Shown: positions 11,869-21,267, counted from the stretch's first letter. The stretch: DNA of 43,732 nucleotides from an uncultured Clostridia bacterium (GCA_947626735.1 CANQTK010000009.1:1-43732), one strand, 5' to 3'. Translations and numbers: made by a program. Notes: generated from the letters alone by a model not told the origin.

Positions 11869-12555
11869 TTAGTTATAATAATAATTTATAGTCCATTTTC
11901 CACAAAATGGGCATGTCCAAACCTCATAGCCAAATGGACAATGTTCTTCATAATATTCATCACTTATTTCAAACTTTTCCCATTGTTGCCCCAAGTCATT
12001 GGTTAGTTTATCATATATTGCAACCGCTTCGCCTTTTGTATTATACCATTTTCCAGTATTTCCTGCTTCTATACCATGATTATTTGAATTGGTACACTTT
12101 TCAACTTTTTCCTTTTCTTCTTTTACTATCTCTGATTGTGTTTTATCTTCTGATGTAGTTTCTGTTTTTTCAACTTCTTTTTGTTGAGTTGGAGTAGTAT
12201 TTTCTTTTTTGGTAACAGGTTGTTGTTGTTCTGTGTTTTTCTTATTATCTGTTTTTACTGTTTCCTTTTTTTCTTCTTCCACCACTTGTTTATTATTTAC
12301 AATATTCGTAGTTTTTTTTGTTTCTTCATTTTCAACTTTCTCTGTTACTTCTTCATTAGCAACATCCTGTATTGTATTTTCTACTTTATTTTCTTTGTCA
12401 TTTTCTATTGTATCATTTTGAATTACATTAGATACTTCATTTATTGTTTCTTTTCCTATTGTTTGAGTTGAATATTTACTTTTGACAAATATAAAAACAA
12501 TTAGTATTAACACTACTGATAAAATACAAATAACTAATTTCTTTACTTTACTCAT
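11869..12555 (-). CDS. Membrane-anchored protein with C-terminal cysteine motif
   Basis: 228 residues from ATG 12555, chosen because AAGGAG lies about 9 bases upstream; a longer reading to 12645 has no such site. Residues about 4-25 form one hydrophobic helix (VICILSVVLILIVFIFV), so the protein is an uncleaved signal anchor or a lipid-free secreted protein. A long Lys/Glu/Thr/Gln-rich linker (about 35-155) follows. The C-terminal about 75 residues are ordered and contain CPFGYEVWTCPFCGKW, a two-CxxC-like arrangement that could bind zinc, plus several aromatic residues. Not recognised. Position between parB and the adhesin suggests a surface or transfer accessory role. Confidence 0.75.
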   Translation of the reverse strand: MSKVKKLVICILSVVLILIVFIFVKSKYSTQTIGKETINEVSNVIQNDTIENDKENKVENTIQDVANEEVTEKVENEETKKTTNIVNNKQVVEEEKKETVKTDNKKNTEQQQPVTKKENTTPTQQKEVEKTETTSEDKTQSEIVKEEKEKVEKCTNSNNHGIEAGNTGKWYNTKGEAVAIYDKLTNDLGQQWEKFEISDEYYEEHCPFGYEVWTCPFCGKWTINYYYN

Positions 12556-12672
12556 AATAACACATCTCCTTTTTGAGTTCATTTTACTGCTTATTGTTAC
12601 TACTTTCAAGTGTGCGATTACAAATTTATTACTATATTTACACAAATTTTGATGATAAATGTACTCCCACTT

Positions 12673-13590
12673 TTACCTTATCATTTCTCTTTGTTTTTCT
12701 CTTTTGTAATGTTCTTCTACACACTTAAATAAAAAATCTTCTACTTCTTGTACTGTTACAATATCTCTTGGAAGATATTTTGCAAACCTATCATAATTGA
12801 TATTATACCTATCTTTCTGATTAGGTTTTTGTTCTTCCATAATTTCTTCTATTTTGTCTGGTGTTAGCTTTTTACTTTGGCTTAATTTCTTTAAGTGTAT
12901 TGCTTGCGATTGTGATGGTGTTGATTGATACATGTTCATACAACTTAACAATACATGCTGTTCATCATGAGTTAGGTATGAAATTTCTACCGCTGGATTA
13001 AATGCTATTTTTCCTGTATCGACCATGTCTAGTATTTCTTTTATTAGCTCGGTTAGTCTAATATACCTTTGAACTTGTCTACCACTATCTCCGCTTTCCT
13101 TACCAACTAAATCAGCACTTACTAACTTCTCGCCAACTTGTCGAGAAGTTTCTTTTTTACCTTGATGACTTAACGCATCCATTTTCATTTTATATGCAAA
13201 TGCTTTTTCGCTTGCTAATACTTTTTCTCTTTGAATATTACTATCCACCATTAGTATTGTCGCTTCGTCTTTTGATAAATCTCTAATAATGCCTGGTATT
13301 TCTTTTAAGCCTACAAGTTCACTAGCAAGTTTTCTCCTATGTCCTGACACCATTTCATAACCGCCATCTTCTTTTTTTCTTACGATTACTGGTTGTTTTA
13401 CTCCTCTTTCTTTAATGCTTTCTTTCATCAACTCTAATTCTTCATCATCTTCAACCCTATATGGGTGGTTAGGAAAATTAGATATTTGGTCTATTGGGAT
13501 CATGACGACTGTTTCTCTTTGTCCATTATCTGTACTAAAGTTGAACAACTTATCTACACTCGGAATGTCTATTTCTATGTCTTTCGCTAT
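12673..13590 (-). CDS. parB: ParB/Spo0J-family partition protein, apparent AUA start
   Basis: ParB-type protein that would bind centromere-like DNA and partner the adjacent ParA to stabilise the excised element. From 13590 it has 305 residues. The N-terminal nuclease/CTPase-like core shows IPIDQISNFPNHPYRV and the conserved GHRR in MVSGHRRKLA, followed by a helix-turn-helix region (SRQVGEKL, SGRQVQRYIRL). The only conventional start in frame is TTG 13548, but it has no ribosome site. An ideal AAAGGAGGTG at 13598-13607 sits 7 bases ahead of ATA at 13590, and reading from there gives AKDIEIDIPSVDKLF, the N-terminus expected for this family. The start codon is therefore either AUA or a mutated ATG. 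The 5' end overlaps parA by 41 bases. Confidence 0.88.
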   Translation of the reverse strand: MAKDIEIDIPSVDKLFNFSTDNGQRETVVMIPIDQISNFPNHPYRVEDDEELELMKESIKERGVKQPVIVRKKEDGGYEMVSGHRRKLASELVGLKEIPGIIRDLSKDEATILMVDSNIQREKVLASEKAFAYKMKMDALSHQGKKETSRQVGEKLVSADLVGKESGDSGRQVQRYIRLTELIKEILDMVDTGKIAFNPAVEISYLTHDEQHVLLSCMNMYQSTPSQSQAIHLKKLSQSKKLTPDKIEEIMEEQKPNQKDRYNINYDRFAKYLPRDIVTVQEVEDFLFKCVEEHYKREKQREMIR

Positions 13591-14372
13591 CTTTCAACAC
13601 CTCCTTTGTAAATTCTTCATAAGCCTTTGCTGGCTTACTAGATTTGTCATAAGCATATACACTTTTGCCTTGCACACTACCTTCCGCGGCTTTTATTCCC
13701 ATTGGAATTATTGTATTGTAAATTTTTATTTTACTTCCATAGTTACTTTTTAATGCTTCAACTGTAGCTTTTGCTAATTTTGTCTGCATATCTGCAATAG
13801 TAAGTAAAACTCCATCAATTTTCAGTTTTGGGTTTATCATTACTTTAATTTTTTGTATTGTTTGGATTAGTTGCGTCATTCCCTTTAATGGCAAATATTG
13901 TGCTTGTACTGGAATAATAACACCATCAGCAGAAGCTAGAGCATTTATAGGTAGAAGTCCTAAAGACGGCTTACAATCTATAAGTATATAATCGTAATTA
14001 TCTTTGACTTGTTCAATATAACCTTTTAATATATTCTCTCTATTCATAACACTAACTAATGATGCTTCCAAAGCTTCTAGTTCTATATTTGCAGGAACAA
14101 GCTCTAAACCTTCGTTATTTTTTAATATTCCCTCATTTTTTTCAATAGGCTGTTCTTTGATTACTTTTTCCATTAAACTTTTTGTTGTTATTTCCATTTC
14201 ATCTTGATTTTTGAAACCTAAAGAAGTTGTTAAGTCGCCCTGTGGATCTGTATCAATTAGCAATACTTTTTTACCTTTTCTTACAAGACCCGCTCCTAAA
14301 TTTACAGTAGTTGTTGTTTTTCCTACTCCACCGCTTTTGGTTAGCAATAGCAATGATTCTACACTCTGACAT
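13550..14372 (-). CDS. parA: ParA-family partition ATPase, requires +1 frameshift in its P-loop
   Basis: Deviant Walker-type ATPase that would move ParB-bound DNA. The true start is ATG 14372 behind GGAGGT: it yields MSECRIIAIANQK, the standard N-terminus. Codon 14 is then CGG (14333-14331). Skipping C14333 gives GGVGKTTTTVNLGAGL, the deviant Walker A, and continues to the stop at 13550; total 273 residues, normal for this family. Later motifs: LLIDTDPQGDLT (Walker A'), YDYILIDCKPSLG (Walker B). Without the shift, translation ends after 33 residues. An unshifted start at 14395 exists in the downstream frame but gives a nonsense N-terminus (MERRFFYKCQ). The ribosome site of parB lies within the 3' end. 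Confidence 0.9.
13598..13607 (-). promoter_or_regulatory. Ribosome binding site that decides the parB start
   Basis: AAAGGAGGTG, close to the full anti-Shine-Dalgarno complement, lies inside the parA reading frame. With 7-base spacing it points at ATA 13590. It is out of position for the TTG at 13548, about 49 bases downstream. Confidence 0.7.
14330..14336 (-). other. Candidate +1 recoding site: AAG-C-GGT in the ParA P-loop
   Basis: Frame-0 codons are CAA AAG CGG TGG. Omitting C14333 gives AAG GGT GGA GTA GGA AAA, encoding the KGGVGK core of the ParA nucleotide-binding loop. This is the only one of the four sites where the restored codon is GGT rather than GGA. Confidence 0.75.
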
Positions 14373-14423
14373 TTATAAAAAAACCTCCTTTCCATTAAAG
14401 TAAGCCATTATAAAATGGCTATG

Positions 14424-14454
14424 TAAAAGAAAAGGCATTTACTCTTTGCCTTTT
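14424..14454 (-). terminator. Terminator upstream of parA
   Basis: Minus strand AAAAGGCA, a 9-base loop, TGCCTTTT, then CTTTTAC. It follows the stop codon of the 122-residue gene and precedes the parA leader. Confidence 0.6.
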
Positions 14455-14462
14455 CATGAAAA

Positions 14463-14831
14463 TTATCTATATCTAGGCTTTATTTTAGGTTTGATTTGTT
14501 CATTTACTTGATTTTTATTCAATTCATTAAGTTCTTTTTCTAAATCTTTTTGGTATGTTTCACTTCCCACAATATTTGCTACAAAAAATGCTTGCAATTT
14601 ATTCTTTATTATAAACTTCCTTGTATCTACATTATATGCCTTTATTTTTTCTTCAATTTTATCTTCTGTTGTTATATCAGGAAACACAATACTATTGTTC
14701 TTTATTTCCATTTTTTCATTTTTCATTAAATAACCTAAAAAACCCTTTTGTCCATCTTCATCATATTGTTGCAGTCTTGAACTATTAAAAAGTTTTTTTG
14801 TATCAAATTTTAAAGCATATTGTTCTTCCAT
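14463..14831 (-). CDS. Small ICE cargo protein of unknown function
   Basis: 122 residues from ATG 14831, with TTGGAGGTGG just upstream; an ATG at 14846 lies upstream of that ribosome site. Soluble and charged, ending in a basic tail (KPKIKPRYR). No motif I recognise. It lies downstream of the 100-residue gene in the same direction and ends in a hairpin before parA. Possibly a DNA-binding accessory protein from its basic tail, but this is a guess from composition. Confidence 0.7.
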   Translation of the reverse strand: MEEQYALKFDTKKLFNSSRLQQYDEDGQKGFLGYLMKNEKMEIKNNSIVFPDITTEDKIEEKIKAYNVDTRKFIIKNKLQAFFVANIVGSETYQKDLEKELNELNKNQVNEQIKPKIKPRYR

Positions 14832-14889
14832 CTTTTCCACCTCCAAATTGTATATATCAACTCTGTTACTTATTTACAAATGTAAAATT

Positions 14890-15192
14890 TTATCTTTCCT
14901 TACTTTTTGCTTTTTGGTTTCTTGCTTTTTGTTCTAGTTTTACTTTTGAATATATTTCCATAGCTTGTTCTTGGTTATAATCTCTGTTTACTTTTATTTT
15001 TTGTTGTTCTATGAAATGTTTTGACATTATAAATCTTCCTGTATCTCTAAAATTATATCTTCCTAGTTCATCTTTTCCCATATACATAACAGTAACAGGA
15101 ATCTTTTGACTATTAGTAATAGGAATATTTACAGTACAGAAATTTCCCCTTTCTAACTTTTCTAAAAAGTCTATTGTGTCTTTTTCTTCCAT
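14890..15192 (-). CDS. Small ICE protein of unknown function
   Basis: 100 residues from ATG 15192, directly behind AAGGAGGTAAAA; a reading from 15228 would place the ribosome site inside the gene. The body contains a beta-rich stretch (NFCTVNIPITNSQKIPVTV, then MYMGKDELGRYNFRD) and a basic Lys/Gln tail. The beta-rich portion resembles small conserved element proteins, but I cannot name a family. It precedes the 122-residue gene. Confidence 0.7.
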   Translation of the reverse strand: MEEKDTIDFLEKLERGNFCTVNIPITNSQKIPVTVMYMGKDELGRYNFRDTGRFIMSKHFIEQQKIKVNRDYNQEQAMEIYSKVKLEQKARNQKAKSKER

Positions 15193-15214
15193 TTTTACCT
15201 CCTTATTTTTTTCG

Positions 15215-15247
15215 ACAAAAAAAGCCAATCTTTCGATCGACTTTTTT
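15215..15247 (-). terminator. Terminator after the broken small gene
   Basis: Minus strand AGTCGATC, GAAA tetraloop, GATTGGCT, then TTTTTTT. It sits between the broken 15257-15452 gene and the 100-residue gene. Confidence 0.75.
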
Positions 15248-15256
15248 AATATGTAT

Positions 15257-15452
15257 TCAATTTTTCATTATTTCCATATAAACTTTTACTTCTACACTCT
15301 TAAATCTTTCTCTGTTTTTTCCTTCTCTTACATGGCTTTCAAGCTCTTTTCTCATATCAAACGCATTTTGTACTAATAGCAAATGCTACTAAAGTAATTC
15401 CTTTGCTATGTTCATCTCTTTTTATTTTACTTCTTTGTAAATTTTCTCTCAT
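15257..15452 (-). pseudogene. Small ICE protein broken by an extra A in a short A run
   Basis: ATG 15452 follows AAAGGAGGAATACGCAAG. Frame 0 gives 31 residues ending STKCV and stops at 15357. Removing one A from the AAAA run near 15366-15369 joins it to an open frame that ends at 15257, giving one coherent chain of about 64 residues: MRENLQRSKIKRDEHSKG, then ITLVAFAISTNAFDMRKE, then a basic helix rich in Glu and Arg ending in MEIMKN. Whether this is a real frameshift, a homopolymer sequencing error or two tiny ORFs cannot be told from one sequence. Unlike the four CGG sites, the indel lies in a homopolymer. The rest of 15193-15661 holds only a terminator, the element promoter and a second terminator. 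Confidence 0.5.
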
Positions 15453-15569
15453 CTTGCGTATTCCTCCTTTGTTTCTTTTAGTGTTCTTTTTTCTTTCTCT
15501 TTTTATACCACTTTTGTTTTTTCATTCGCAAATATTTTATGTTGATAAGTTTCTACTACCGTTTTTTTT

Positions 15570-15598
15570 ATTTTACTATTTCTTTATTTTTACGTCAA
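15570..15598 (-). promoter_or_regulatory. Sigma-A-type promoter for the ICE operon
   Basis: Minus strand TTGACG (15598-15593), 17-base spacer, TAAAAT (15575-15570), upstream of the first small element gene. A second weaker pair (TTGCGA, 18 bases, TATAAA) lies between it and ATG 15452. Confidence 0.65.
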
Positions 15599-15625
15599 TA
15601 CTTTTATTAGAAGTTTTGATTCATA

Positions 15626-15664
15626 TAAAAAACCTACATGAAATATTTTTTCATCTAGGTTTTA
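15626..15664 (-). terminator. Terminator of the DUF600-like gene
   Basis: Minus strand AAACCTAGATGAAA, AAAT loop, ATTTCATGTAGGTTT then a T run; one G/G mismatch in the stem. It overlaps the stop codon end of the gene at 15662 and insulates it from the element operon. Confidence 0.75.
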
Positions 15665-16492
15665 AAATTTTAAGATTTGATTTTTGGTTTCTTCTTTTTT
15701 CTCTATACTACTTATGAATTCTTCATTTTGTTCTTTTTCTTTTTGTTTTTCTTTTTCTTTTTTTCTTTTATATAGCTCATATTTATCTAAGGATGGTTCT
15801 GCTTTTTTTCTTTTATATAATTCATATTTATCTAATGTCTTTTCTTCCTGAATTTGTTCTATTGTTTGATTCTCTGAATTTTGATCTTTTGGTTCCTGAG
15901 AAGGCGTTTCTACTTGATTATACTCTACTATATTATGGATGTTTTTTTGATACATATTTTCCATATGGCTTTTTGTTTCTCTGTTTTGAAATTGTTCTTC
16001 TGCTATGTAACTTTCTAACATTTTTCTATCTTTTTTCGATAACCTTTCCATTGGTAAATCTAAATATTTATATTGCCATATAATATGTCGATCATAACTA
16101 GAATAATAAGATTTTTCCAAATCTTCATAATCATATTCAATATGAAATTTAAAATTTTCAATGGAAATGGTTAAATTGGTCCAAAGCTTTTCGCCTGCTT
16201 TTTCAAATTCTTTTCTTAATGATTGAATCGTATCATACAACTCATTTACTAGTTTCATATAAGCTTCCTCATCGACATTAAATTTAGAAGGAACCTCATA
16301 AACATTTACTGGATTTTTCTTTAATAAACCTTTTGGATAGTAATAAAAAAACATTTCTCCTGTTTCTAAATGATTGATTTTTTCTATTACTGCCGCATAT
16401 AAATAAATTTTATCCCATTTTTCTGGTATCATATAAAATAATTGGTTTTGTATTTGCGAATAAATCCTTTTTACCTTTATTCCATTTAACAT
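15662..16492 (-). CDS. DUF600/YezG-like protein with a repeated C-terminal tail
   Basis: 276 residues. The N-terminal about 120 residues (IYSQIQNQLFYMIPEKWDKI, then YLYAAVIEKINHLETGEMFF) resemble the DUF600/YezG family, whose members include immunity partners of LXG-type toxins. No toxin gene adjoins it here, so an orphan immunity or another role is possible. The C-terminal third is low complexity and contains two copies of LDKYELYKRKK (about residues 221 and 234) followed by Lys/Glu-rich sequence, likely coiled coil. ATG 16492 follows AAAAGGGG. It lies directly downstream of gpmI beyond a terminator and may be reached by readthrough. Family call moderate. Confidence 0.6.
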   Translation of the reverse strand: MLNGIKVKRIYSQIQNQLFYMIPEKWDKIYLYAAVIEKINHLETGEMFFYYYPKGLLKKNPVNVYEVPSKFNVDEEAYMKLVNELYDTIQSLRKEFEKAGEKLWTNLTISIENFKFHIEYDYEDLEKSYYSSYDRHIIWQYKYLDLPMERLSKKDRKMLESYIAEEQFQNRETKSHMENMYQKNIHNIVEYNQVETPSQEPKDQNSENQTIEQIQEEKTLDKYELYKRKKAEPSLDKYELYKRKKEKEKQKEKEQNEEFISSIEKKEETKNQILKF

Positions 16493-16514
16493 TCCTTTTC
16501 CCCTTTTATCTTAT

Positions 16515-16555
16515 GCAAAAAAACAAAGATTTTACTACGACCTTTGCTTTTTGCT
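16515..16555 (-). terminator. Terminator of the glycolytic operon
   Basis: Minus strand GCAAAG, a 13-base loop, CTTTG then TTTTTTT, starting just after the gpmI stop codon. Confidence 0.65.
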
Positions 16556-16558
16556 TTT

Positions 16559-18091
16559 TTATTCAATTATTAAACTTTCTCCTGTCATTTCTTGTGGTTT
16601 TGGAAGTTTCATAATAGCAAGCATAGTTGGTGCTAAATCTGCTAGTCTTCCTTGTCTCAATTTGACATTTTGCATTCCTACCAACATTAGTGGTACAGGA
16701 TTTGTAGTATGGGCTGTATGTGGCTCTCCTGTTTTGTAATCTATCATTTGTTCCGCATTACCATGGTCTGCTGTAATTAATAATACACCATTTTGTTTTT
16801 CTACCGCTTCTACTACTTTTCCTACACACTCATCTACTGTTTCAATGGCTTTAATAGCCGCTTCTAAACTTCCTGTATGTCCTACCATATCTGGGTTTGC
16901 ATAGTTTAAGATAATACAATCATAGTTTTGTGAGTTAATTGCTTCTACTACTTTTTCTGTGACTTCATAGGCACTCATTTCTGGTTGTAAGTTATAAGTT
17001 TCTACTTTTGGAGATGGTACTAATATTCGATCTTCTCCTTCATATTGTTTTTCTTCTCCACCGTTAAAGAAGAAAGTAACGTGAGCATATTTTTCGGTTT
17101 CTGCAATTCTTAATTGTTTTAATCCGTGCTTTGCAATATATTCTCCAAAGGTATTGACTAATTCTTCTTTTTGGAAGGCAATGTGTACATTTGGCATGGT
17201 TTCATCATAACTTGTCATACATACATAATATAAACTCAAATCTTTTTTGGCATCAAATTCATGAAATTCTGGGTCTACTAAAGTTCTTGTTATTTCTCTA
17301 GCACGATCTGGTCTAAAATTGAAGAAAATGACAGAGTCATGTTCGCTAATGGTAGCAATTGGTTTATCGTTATTCATAATAACCGTTGGTTCAATAAACT
17401 CATCAAATACTTCTTCTTGATAAGAACTTTCAATGGCAGATATACTAGAGGTTGCCTTTCTTCCTTCTCCTTTTACTAAAGCATCGTAGGCTTTTTGTAC
17501 TCTTTGCCATCTTTTATCTCTATCCATAGCATAGAATCTTCCTGAAATAGTAGCAATTTTTCCTACCCCTTTTTCTTTCATTTTTTCTTCTAACTCTGCT
17601 ATATAAGTTTCTCCAGAAGTAGGTGGTGTATCTCTTCCATCCATAAAGCAATGAACATATACTTCTTCAAAATCTTTTCTTTTAGCTAGTTCTAAAAGAG
17701 CGAATAAATGACGGATGTGGCTATGTACTCCCCCATCGGATAGTAAGCCCATCACATGCAATTTAGAATGATATTTTTTGCAATTTTCAATCGCTTTATT
17801 AAATTCTATATTGCTAAAGAAATCTCCTTCTTCAATTGATTTTGTGATTCGTGTTAGTTCTTGATAAACAATTCTCCCTGCTCCAATATTCGTATGACCT
17901 ACTTCTGAATTTCCCATTTGTCCTTCTGGAAGTCCCACATCTAAACCACTAGTATGAATCTCTGTGGTTGGGCATGTTTTCATTAATCTATCAATATTAG
18001 GAGTATTAGCTAATTTTACTGCATTTGCTTTTTCGTTTTCATTTTCTCCAAATCCATCTAATATCATGAGCATTGTTAATTTATTTTTCAT
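16559..18091 (-). CDS. gpmI: 2,3-bisphosphoglycerate-independent phosphoglycerate mutase
   Basis: Converts 3-phosphoglycerate to 2-phosphoglycerate in glycolysis, using two metal ions and a phosphoserine intermediate; cytosolic. 510 residues, the normal length. Visible: metal-binding start MLMILDGFGEN, catalytic Ser in QMGNSEVGHTNIGAGR, substrate-binding HIRHLFALL and FMDGRDTPP, the metal ligands in NYANPDMVGHTG and ITADHGNAEQM, and HTTNPVP. Last gene of gap-pgk-tpiA-gpmI; 59 bases separate it from tpiA, with a short repeat directly after the tpiA stop. Presence of the independent form rather than gpmA fits an anaerobic spore-former. Confidence 0.97.
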   Translation of the reverse strand: MKNKLTMLMILDGFGENENEKANAVKLANTPNIDRLMKTCPTTEIHTSGLDVGLPEGQMGNSEVGHTNIGAGRIVYQELTRITKSIEEGDFFSNIEFNKAIENCKKYHSKLHVMGLLSDGGVHSHIRHLFALLELAKRKDFEEVYVHCFMDGRDTPPTSGETYIAELEEKMKEKGVGKIATISGRFYAMDRDKRWQRVQKAYDALVKGEGRKATSSISAIESSYQEEVFDEFIEPTVIMNNDKPIATISEHDSVIFFNFRPDRAREITRTLVDPEFHEFDAKKDLSLYYVCMTSYDETMPNVHIAFQKEELVNTFGEYIAKHGLKQLRIAETEKYAHVTFFFNGGEEKQYEGEDRILVPSPKVETYNLQPEMSAYEVTEKVVEAINSQNYDCIILNYANPDMVGHTGSLEAAIKAIETVDECVGKVVEAVEKQNGVLLITADHGNAEQMIDYKTGEPHTAHTTNPVPLMLVGMQNVKLRQGRLADLAPTMLAIMKLPKPQEMTGESLIIE

Positions 18092-18131
18092 TTTGTTTTA
18101 CCTCTTTCTTTCTCTTGTTAGCCAATTTTGA

Positions 18132-18150
18132 GATATGTTCCGCGCTAGTT
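18132..18150 (-). repeat. Short repeat after the tpiA stop codon
   Basis: Minus strand AACTAGCGCGGAACATATC directly follows the tpiA TAA. A near copy, ACCTGGCACGGGACATATC, directly follows the pgk TAA at 18933-18951. The two match at 15 of 19 positions, with all differences in the first ten or so bases. Confidence 0.6.
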
Positions 18151-18900
18151 TTATATAGCATTTATGATTTTCTCAAATTCTTCTACTTTTAAGCTTGCTC
18201 CCCCTACTAAGCCACCATCAATATCGGAAGTAGAAAATAATTCTTTTGCATTTTGTGCATTCACACTTCCCCCATAAAGAATCGTCATATTTTGGCTGGT
18301 TTCTTCGCCATATAAGGAAGCAATTTTGTTTCGTATTTGTTTAATGGCGTTATTCGCATCTTCTTTGGTTGCAACTTTTCCTGTTCCAATGGCCCAAATT
18401 GGTTCATAGGCAATGATGATATTTTCTACTTGTTCTTTGTTTAACCCTTCTAAAGCAAGCTCTGTTTGTTGGGTAATTACTTCCTCTGCTAAGCCTAAAT
18501 CTCTTTGTTTTAAGGTTTCCCCTACACAAACAATAGGAATTAAGTGATGTTTGATTGCTGCTTTTATTTTTTTATTGACCGTTTCATCTGTTTCTGCAAA
18601 ATATTGTCTTCTTTCGGAATGCCCTATAATAACATATTTTACGTTAATACATTCTAGCATTTTGGGAGCAATTTCTCCCGTATAAGCTCCTTTTTCTTCC
18701 CAATGCATGTTCTGTGCTCCAATTTTAATATTAGTATTTTGTGCGGTTAATAAACTATAAAATAAATCGGTATAAGGAACGCATAAAATAACATCACACT
18801 TTGCATTTTTTGCTATTGGCTCTAAGTTGTTTATAAAATTCATTGCTTCGTTTGGAAGCATGTTCATTTTCCAGTTTCCCGCAATTACTTTTTTTCGCAT
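18151..18900 (-). CDS. tpiA: Triosephosphate isomerase
   Basis: Interconverts dihydroxyacetone phosphate and glyceraldehyde 3-phosphate; cytosolic TIM barrel dimer. 249 residues, full length. Visible: substrate Lys in AGNWKMN (near residue 10), electrophilic His in IIGHSERRQYF, catalytic Glu in AYEPIWAIGTGK, phosphate loop ILYGGSVN and GLVGGASL. ATG 18900 with AAGGAG upstream. Third gene of the glycolytic operon, between pgk and gpmI. Confidence 0.97.
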   Translation of the reverse strand: MRKKVIAGNWKMNMLPNEAMNFINNLEPIAKNAKCDVILCVPYTDLFYSLLTAQNTNIKIGAQNMHWEEKGAYTGEIAPKMLECINVKYVIIGHSERRQYFAETDETVNKKIKAAIKHHLIPIVCVGETLKQRDLGLAEEVITQQTELALEGLNKEQVENIIIAYEPIWAIGTGKVATKEDANNAIKQIRNKIASLYGEETSQNMTILYGGSVNAQNAKELFSTSDIDGGLVGGASLKVEEFEKIINAI

Positions 18901-18932
18901 ACTCGTTCTCCTTGCTTTTCGTTTTCTCTTTT

Positions 18933-18951
18933 GATATGTCCCGTGCCAGGT
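18933..18951 (-). repeat. Short repeat after the pgk stop codon
   Basis: Minus strand ACCTGGCACGGGACATATC directly abuts the pgk TAA. It matches the element after tpiA (18132-18150). Both sit at the same place relative to the upstream stop and the downstream ribosome site. Confidence 0.6.
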
Positions 18952-20142
18952 TTACTCTTTATCTTGTAAGCATTCAATGCCTGGTAGTTTTTTTCCTTCT
19001 AAGAATTCTAAAGAAGCTCCTCCACCAGTAGAAATATGAGTCATTTTATCCGAAAGTCCCATTTTTTCAATGGCTGCTGCTGAATCTCCACCACCAATAA
19101 TGGTAACGGCGTCTTTTAAATTTGCTAATGCTCTTGCAAGTTCTCTTGTACCATTGGCAAATTTTTCGTATTCCGATAATCCTACTGGGCCATTCCAAAT
19201 AACAGTTTTTGCTTTTTGTAATTCTTGTTTAAATAATTCTACTGTTTTTGGACCAATATCTAAACCTTCCCAGCCATCTGGAATTTCATCCGAATCAATT
19301 ACTTTGCTATTGGCATCTGCACTAAATTCATCGGCAATCACATTATCTACTGGAAGAACTAATTTTACCTTTTTTTCTTTTGCTTTTTGGATTAAACTTT
19401 GTGCTAACTCTAGTTTATCTTCCTCGCAAATAGAATTTCCTACATTGTATCCCATTGATTTAAAGAAGGTATAAGCCATTCCTCCACCAATCATTAAGGT
19501 ATCTACTTTTTCTAGTAAACTATCAATTACACCAATTTTATCTGATACTTTCTTTCCTCCTAAAATAGCTACAAATGGTCTTTTAGGATTTTCTAAAGCG
19601 TTTCCTAAAAAGTTTAGTTCTTTTTCAATTAGGAAACCAGATACGGCTGGCAAAAAGTTTGCTACGCCCGCTGTAGAACTATGTGCTCTATGAGCCGTTC
19701 CAAAAGCATCGTTAACAAATACTTCTGCCATATCAGCAAATTCTTTGGATAGACTTTCGTCATTTTTTTCTTCTCTTGCATCAAAACGTACATTTTCTAA
19801 TAGAACAATTTCTTGTTCTTTCATATTTTGGGTAAGTTCTTTCGCAGATTCTCCTGTTACGTCTTTTGCAAGTTTAACTTCTTTTCCTAACAATCTAGAT
19901 AATTCTTTTGCAACAGGCTCTAAAGAAAATTCTTTTTTAAATTCTCCCTTTGGTCTTCCTAAGTGAGAAGATAAAATAATTTTACAATTTTGCTCTAATA
20001 GATATTTTATGGTAGGTAACGCTCCTACAATTCTTCTATTATCTGTAATATTTCCTTGTTCATCTAGTGGCACATTAAAGTCGCAACGAACAAATACTTT
20101 CTTTCCTTTTAAATCAATATCTTTAACGGTTTTTTTATTCAT
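18952..20142 (-). CDS. pgk: Phosphoglycerate kinase
   Basis: Transfers phosphate from 1,3-bisphosphoglycerate to ADP; cytosolic. 396 residues from ATG 20142, chosen for AGGAGGTAACT directly upstream (a reading from 20175 would overlap gap). Visible: [20 protein letters not shown], substrate-binding [11 protein letters not shown], the Gly-rich hinge and nucleotide site ([30 protein letters not shown]) and C-terminal [14 protein letters not shown] and [15 protein letters not shown]. Between gap and tpiA; gap stop to pgk start is 16 bases. Confidence 0.97.
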   Translation of the reverse strand: MNKKTVKDIDLKGKKVFVRCDFNVPLDEQGNITDNRRIVGALPTIKYLLEQNCKIILSSHLGRPKGEFKKEFSLEPVAKELSRLLGKEVKLAKDVTGESAKELTQNMKEQEIVLLENVRFDAREEKNDESLSKEFADMAEVFVNDAFGTAHRAHSSTAGVANFLPAVSGFLIEKELNFLGNALENPKRPFVAILGGKKVSDKIGVIDSLLEKVDTLMIGGGMAYTFFKSMGYNVGNSICEEDKLELAQSLIQKAKEKKVKLVLPVDNVIADEFSADANSKVIDSDEIPDGWEGLDIGPKTVELFKQELQKAKTVIWNGPVGLSEYEKFANGTRELARALANLKDAVTIIGGGDSAAAIEKMGLSDKMTHISTGGGASLEFLEGKKLPGIECLQDKE

Positions 20143-20158
20143 AGTTACCTCCTGATTT

Positions 20159-21267
<1,109 letters not shown>

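Larger units (their letters stand above)
1..15600. mobile_element. Part of an integrative/conjugative element (one end)
   Basis: This block has the gene content seen in Tn1549/CTn-type conjugative elements of gut Firmicutes: a giant adenine-methylase/SNF2-helicase protein, small hypothetical genes, a Cna_B-type surface adhesin, ParB and ParA, and small cargo proteins, all on the minus strand. Housekeeping genes begin immediately to the right. No integrase, relaxase or VirB4-like gene is visible; these would lie beyond the left edge. The right boundary is inferred: it lies somewhere between the element promoter at 15570-15598 and the DUF600-like gene ending at 15662. I could not find a target-site duplication or terminal repeat. 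Confidence 0.75.

Noticed and set aside
14373..14395. ParA starting at 14395 with MERRFFYKCQ
   Set aside because: It avoids the frame break but yields no family-like N-terminus; the start at 14372 does, and has the better ribosome spacing.
9721..17110. Other CACGGA sequences in genes (near 9726 in the adhesin and near 17106 in gpmI)
   Set aside because: There the frame reads CAC GGA, His-Gly, with no frame break. The signal is the in-frame CGG codon, not the hexamer itself.
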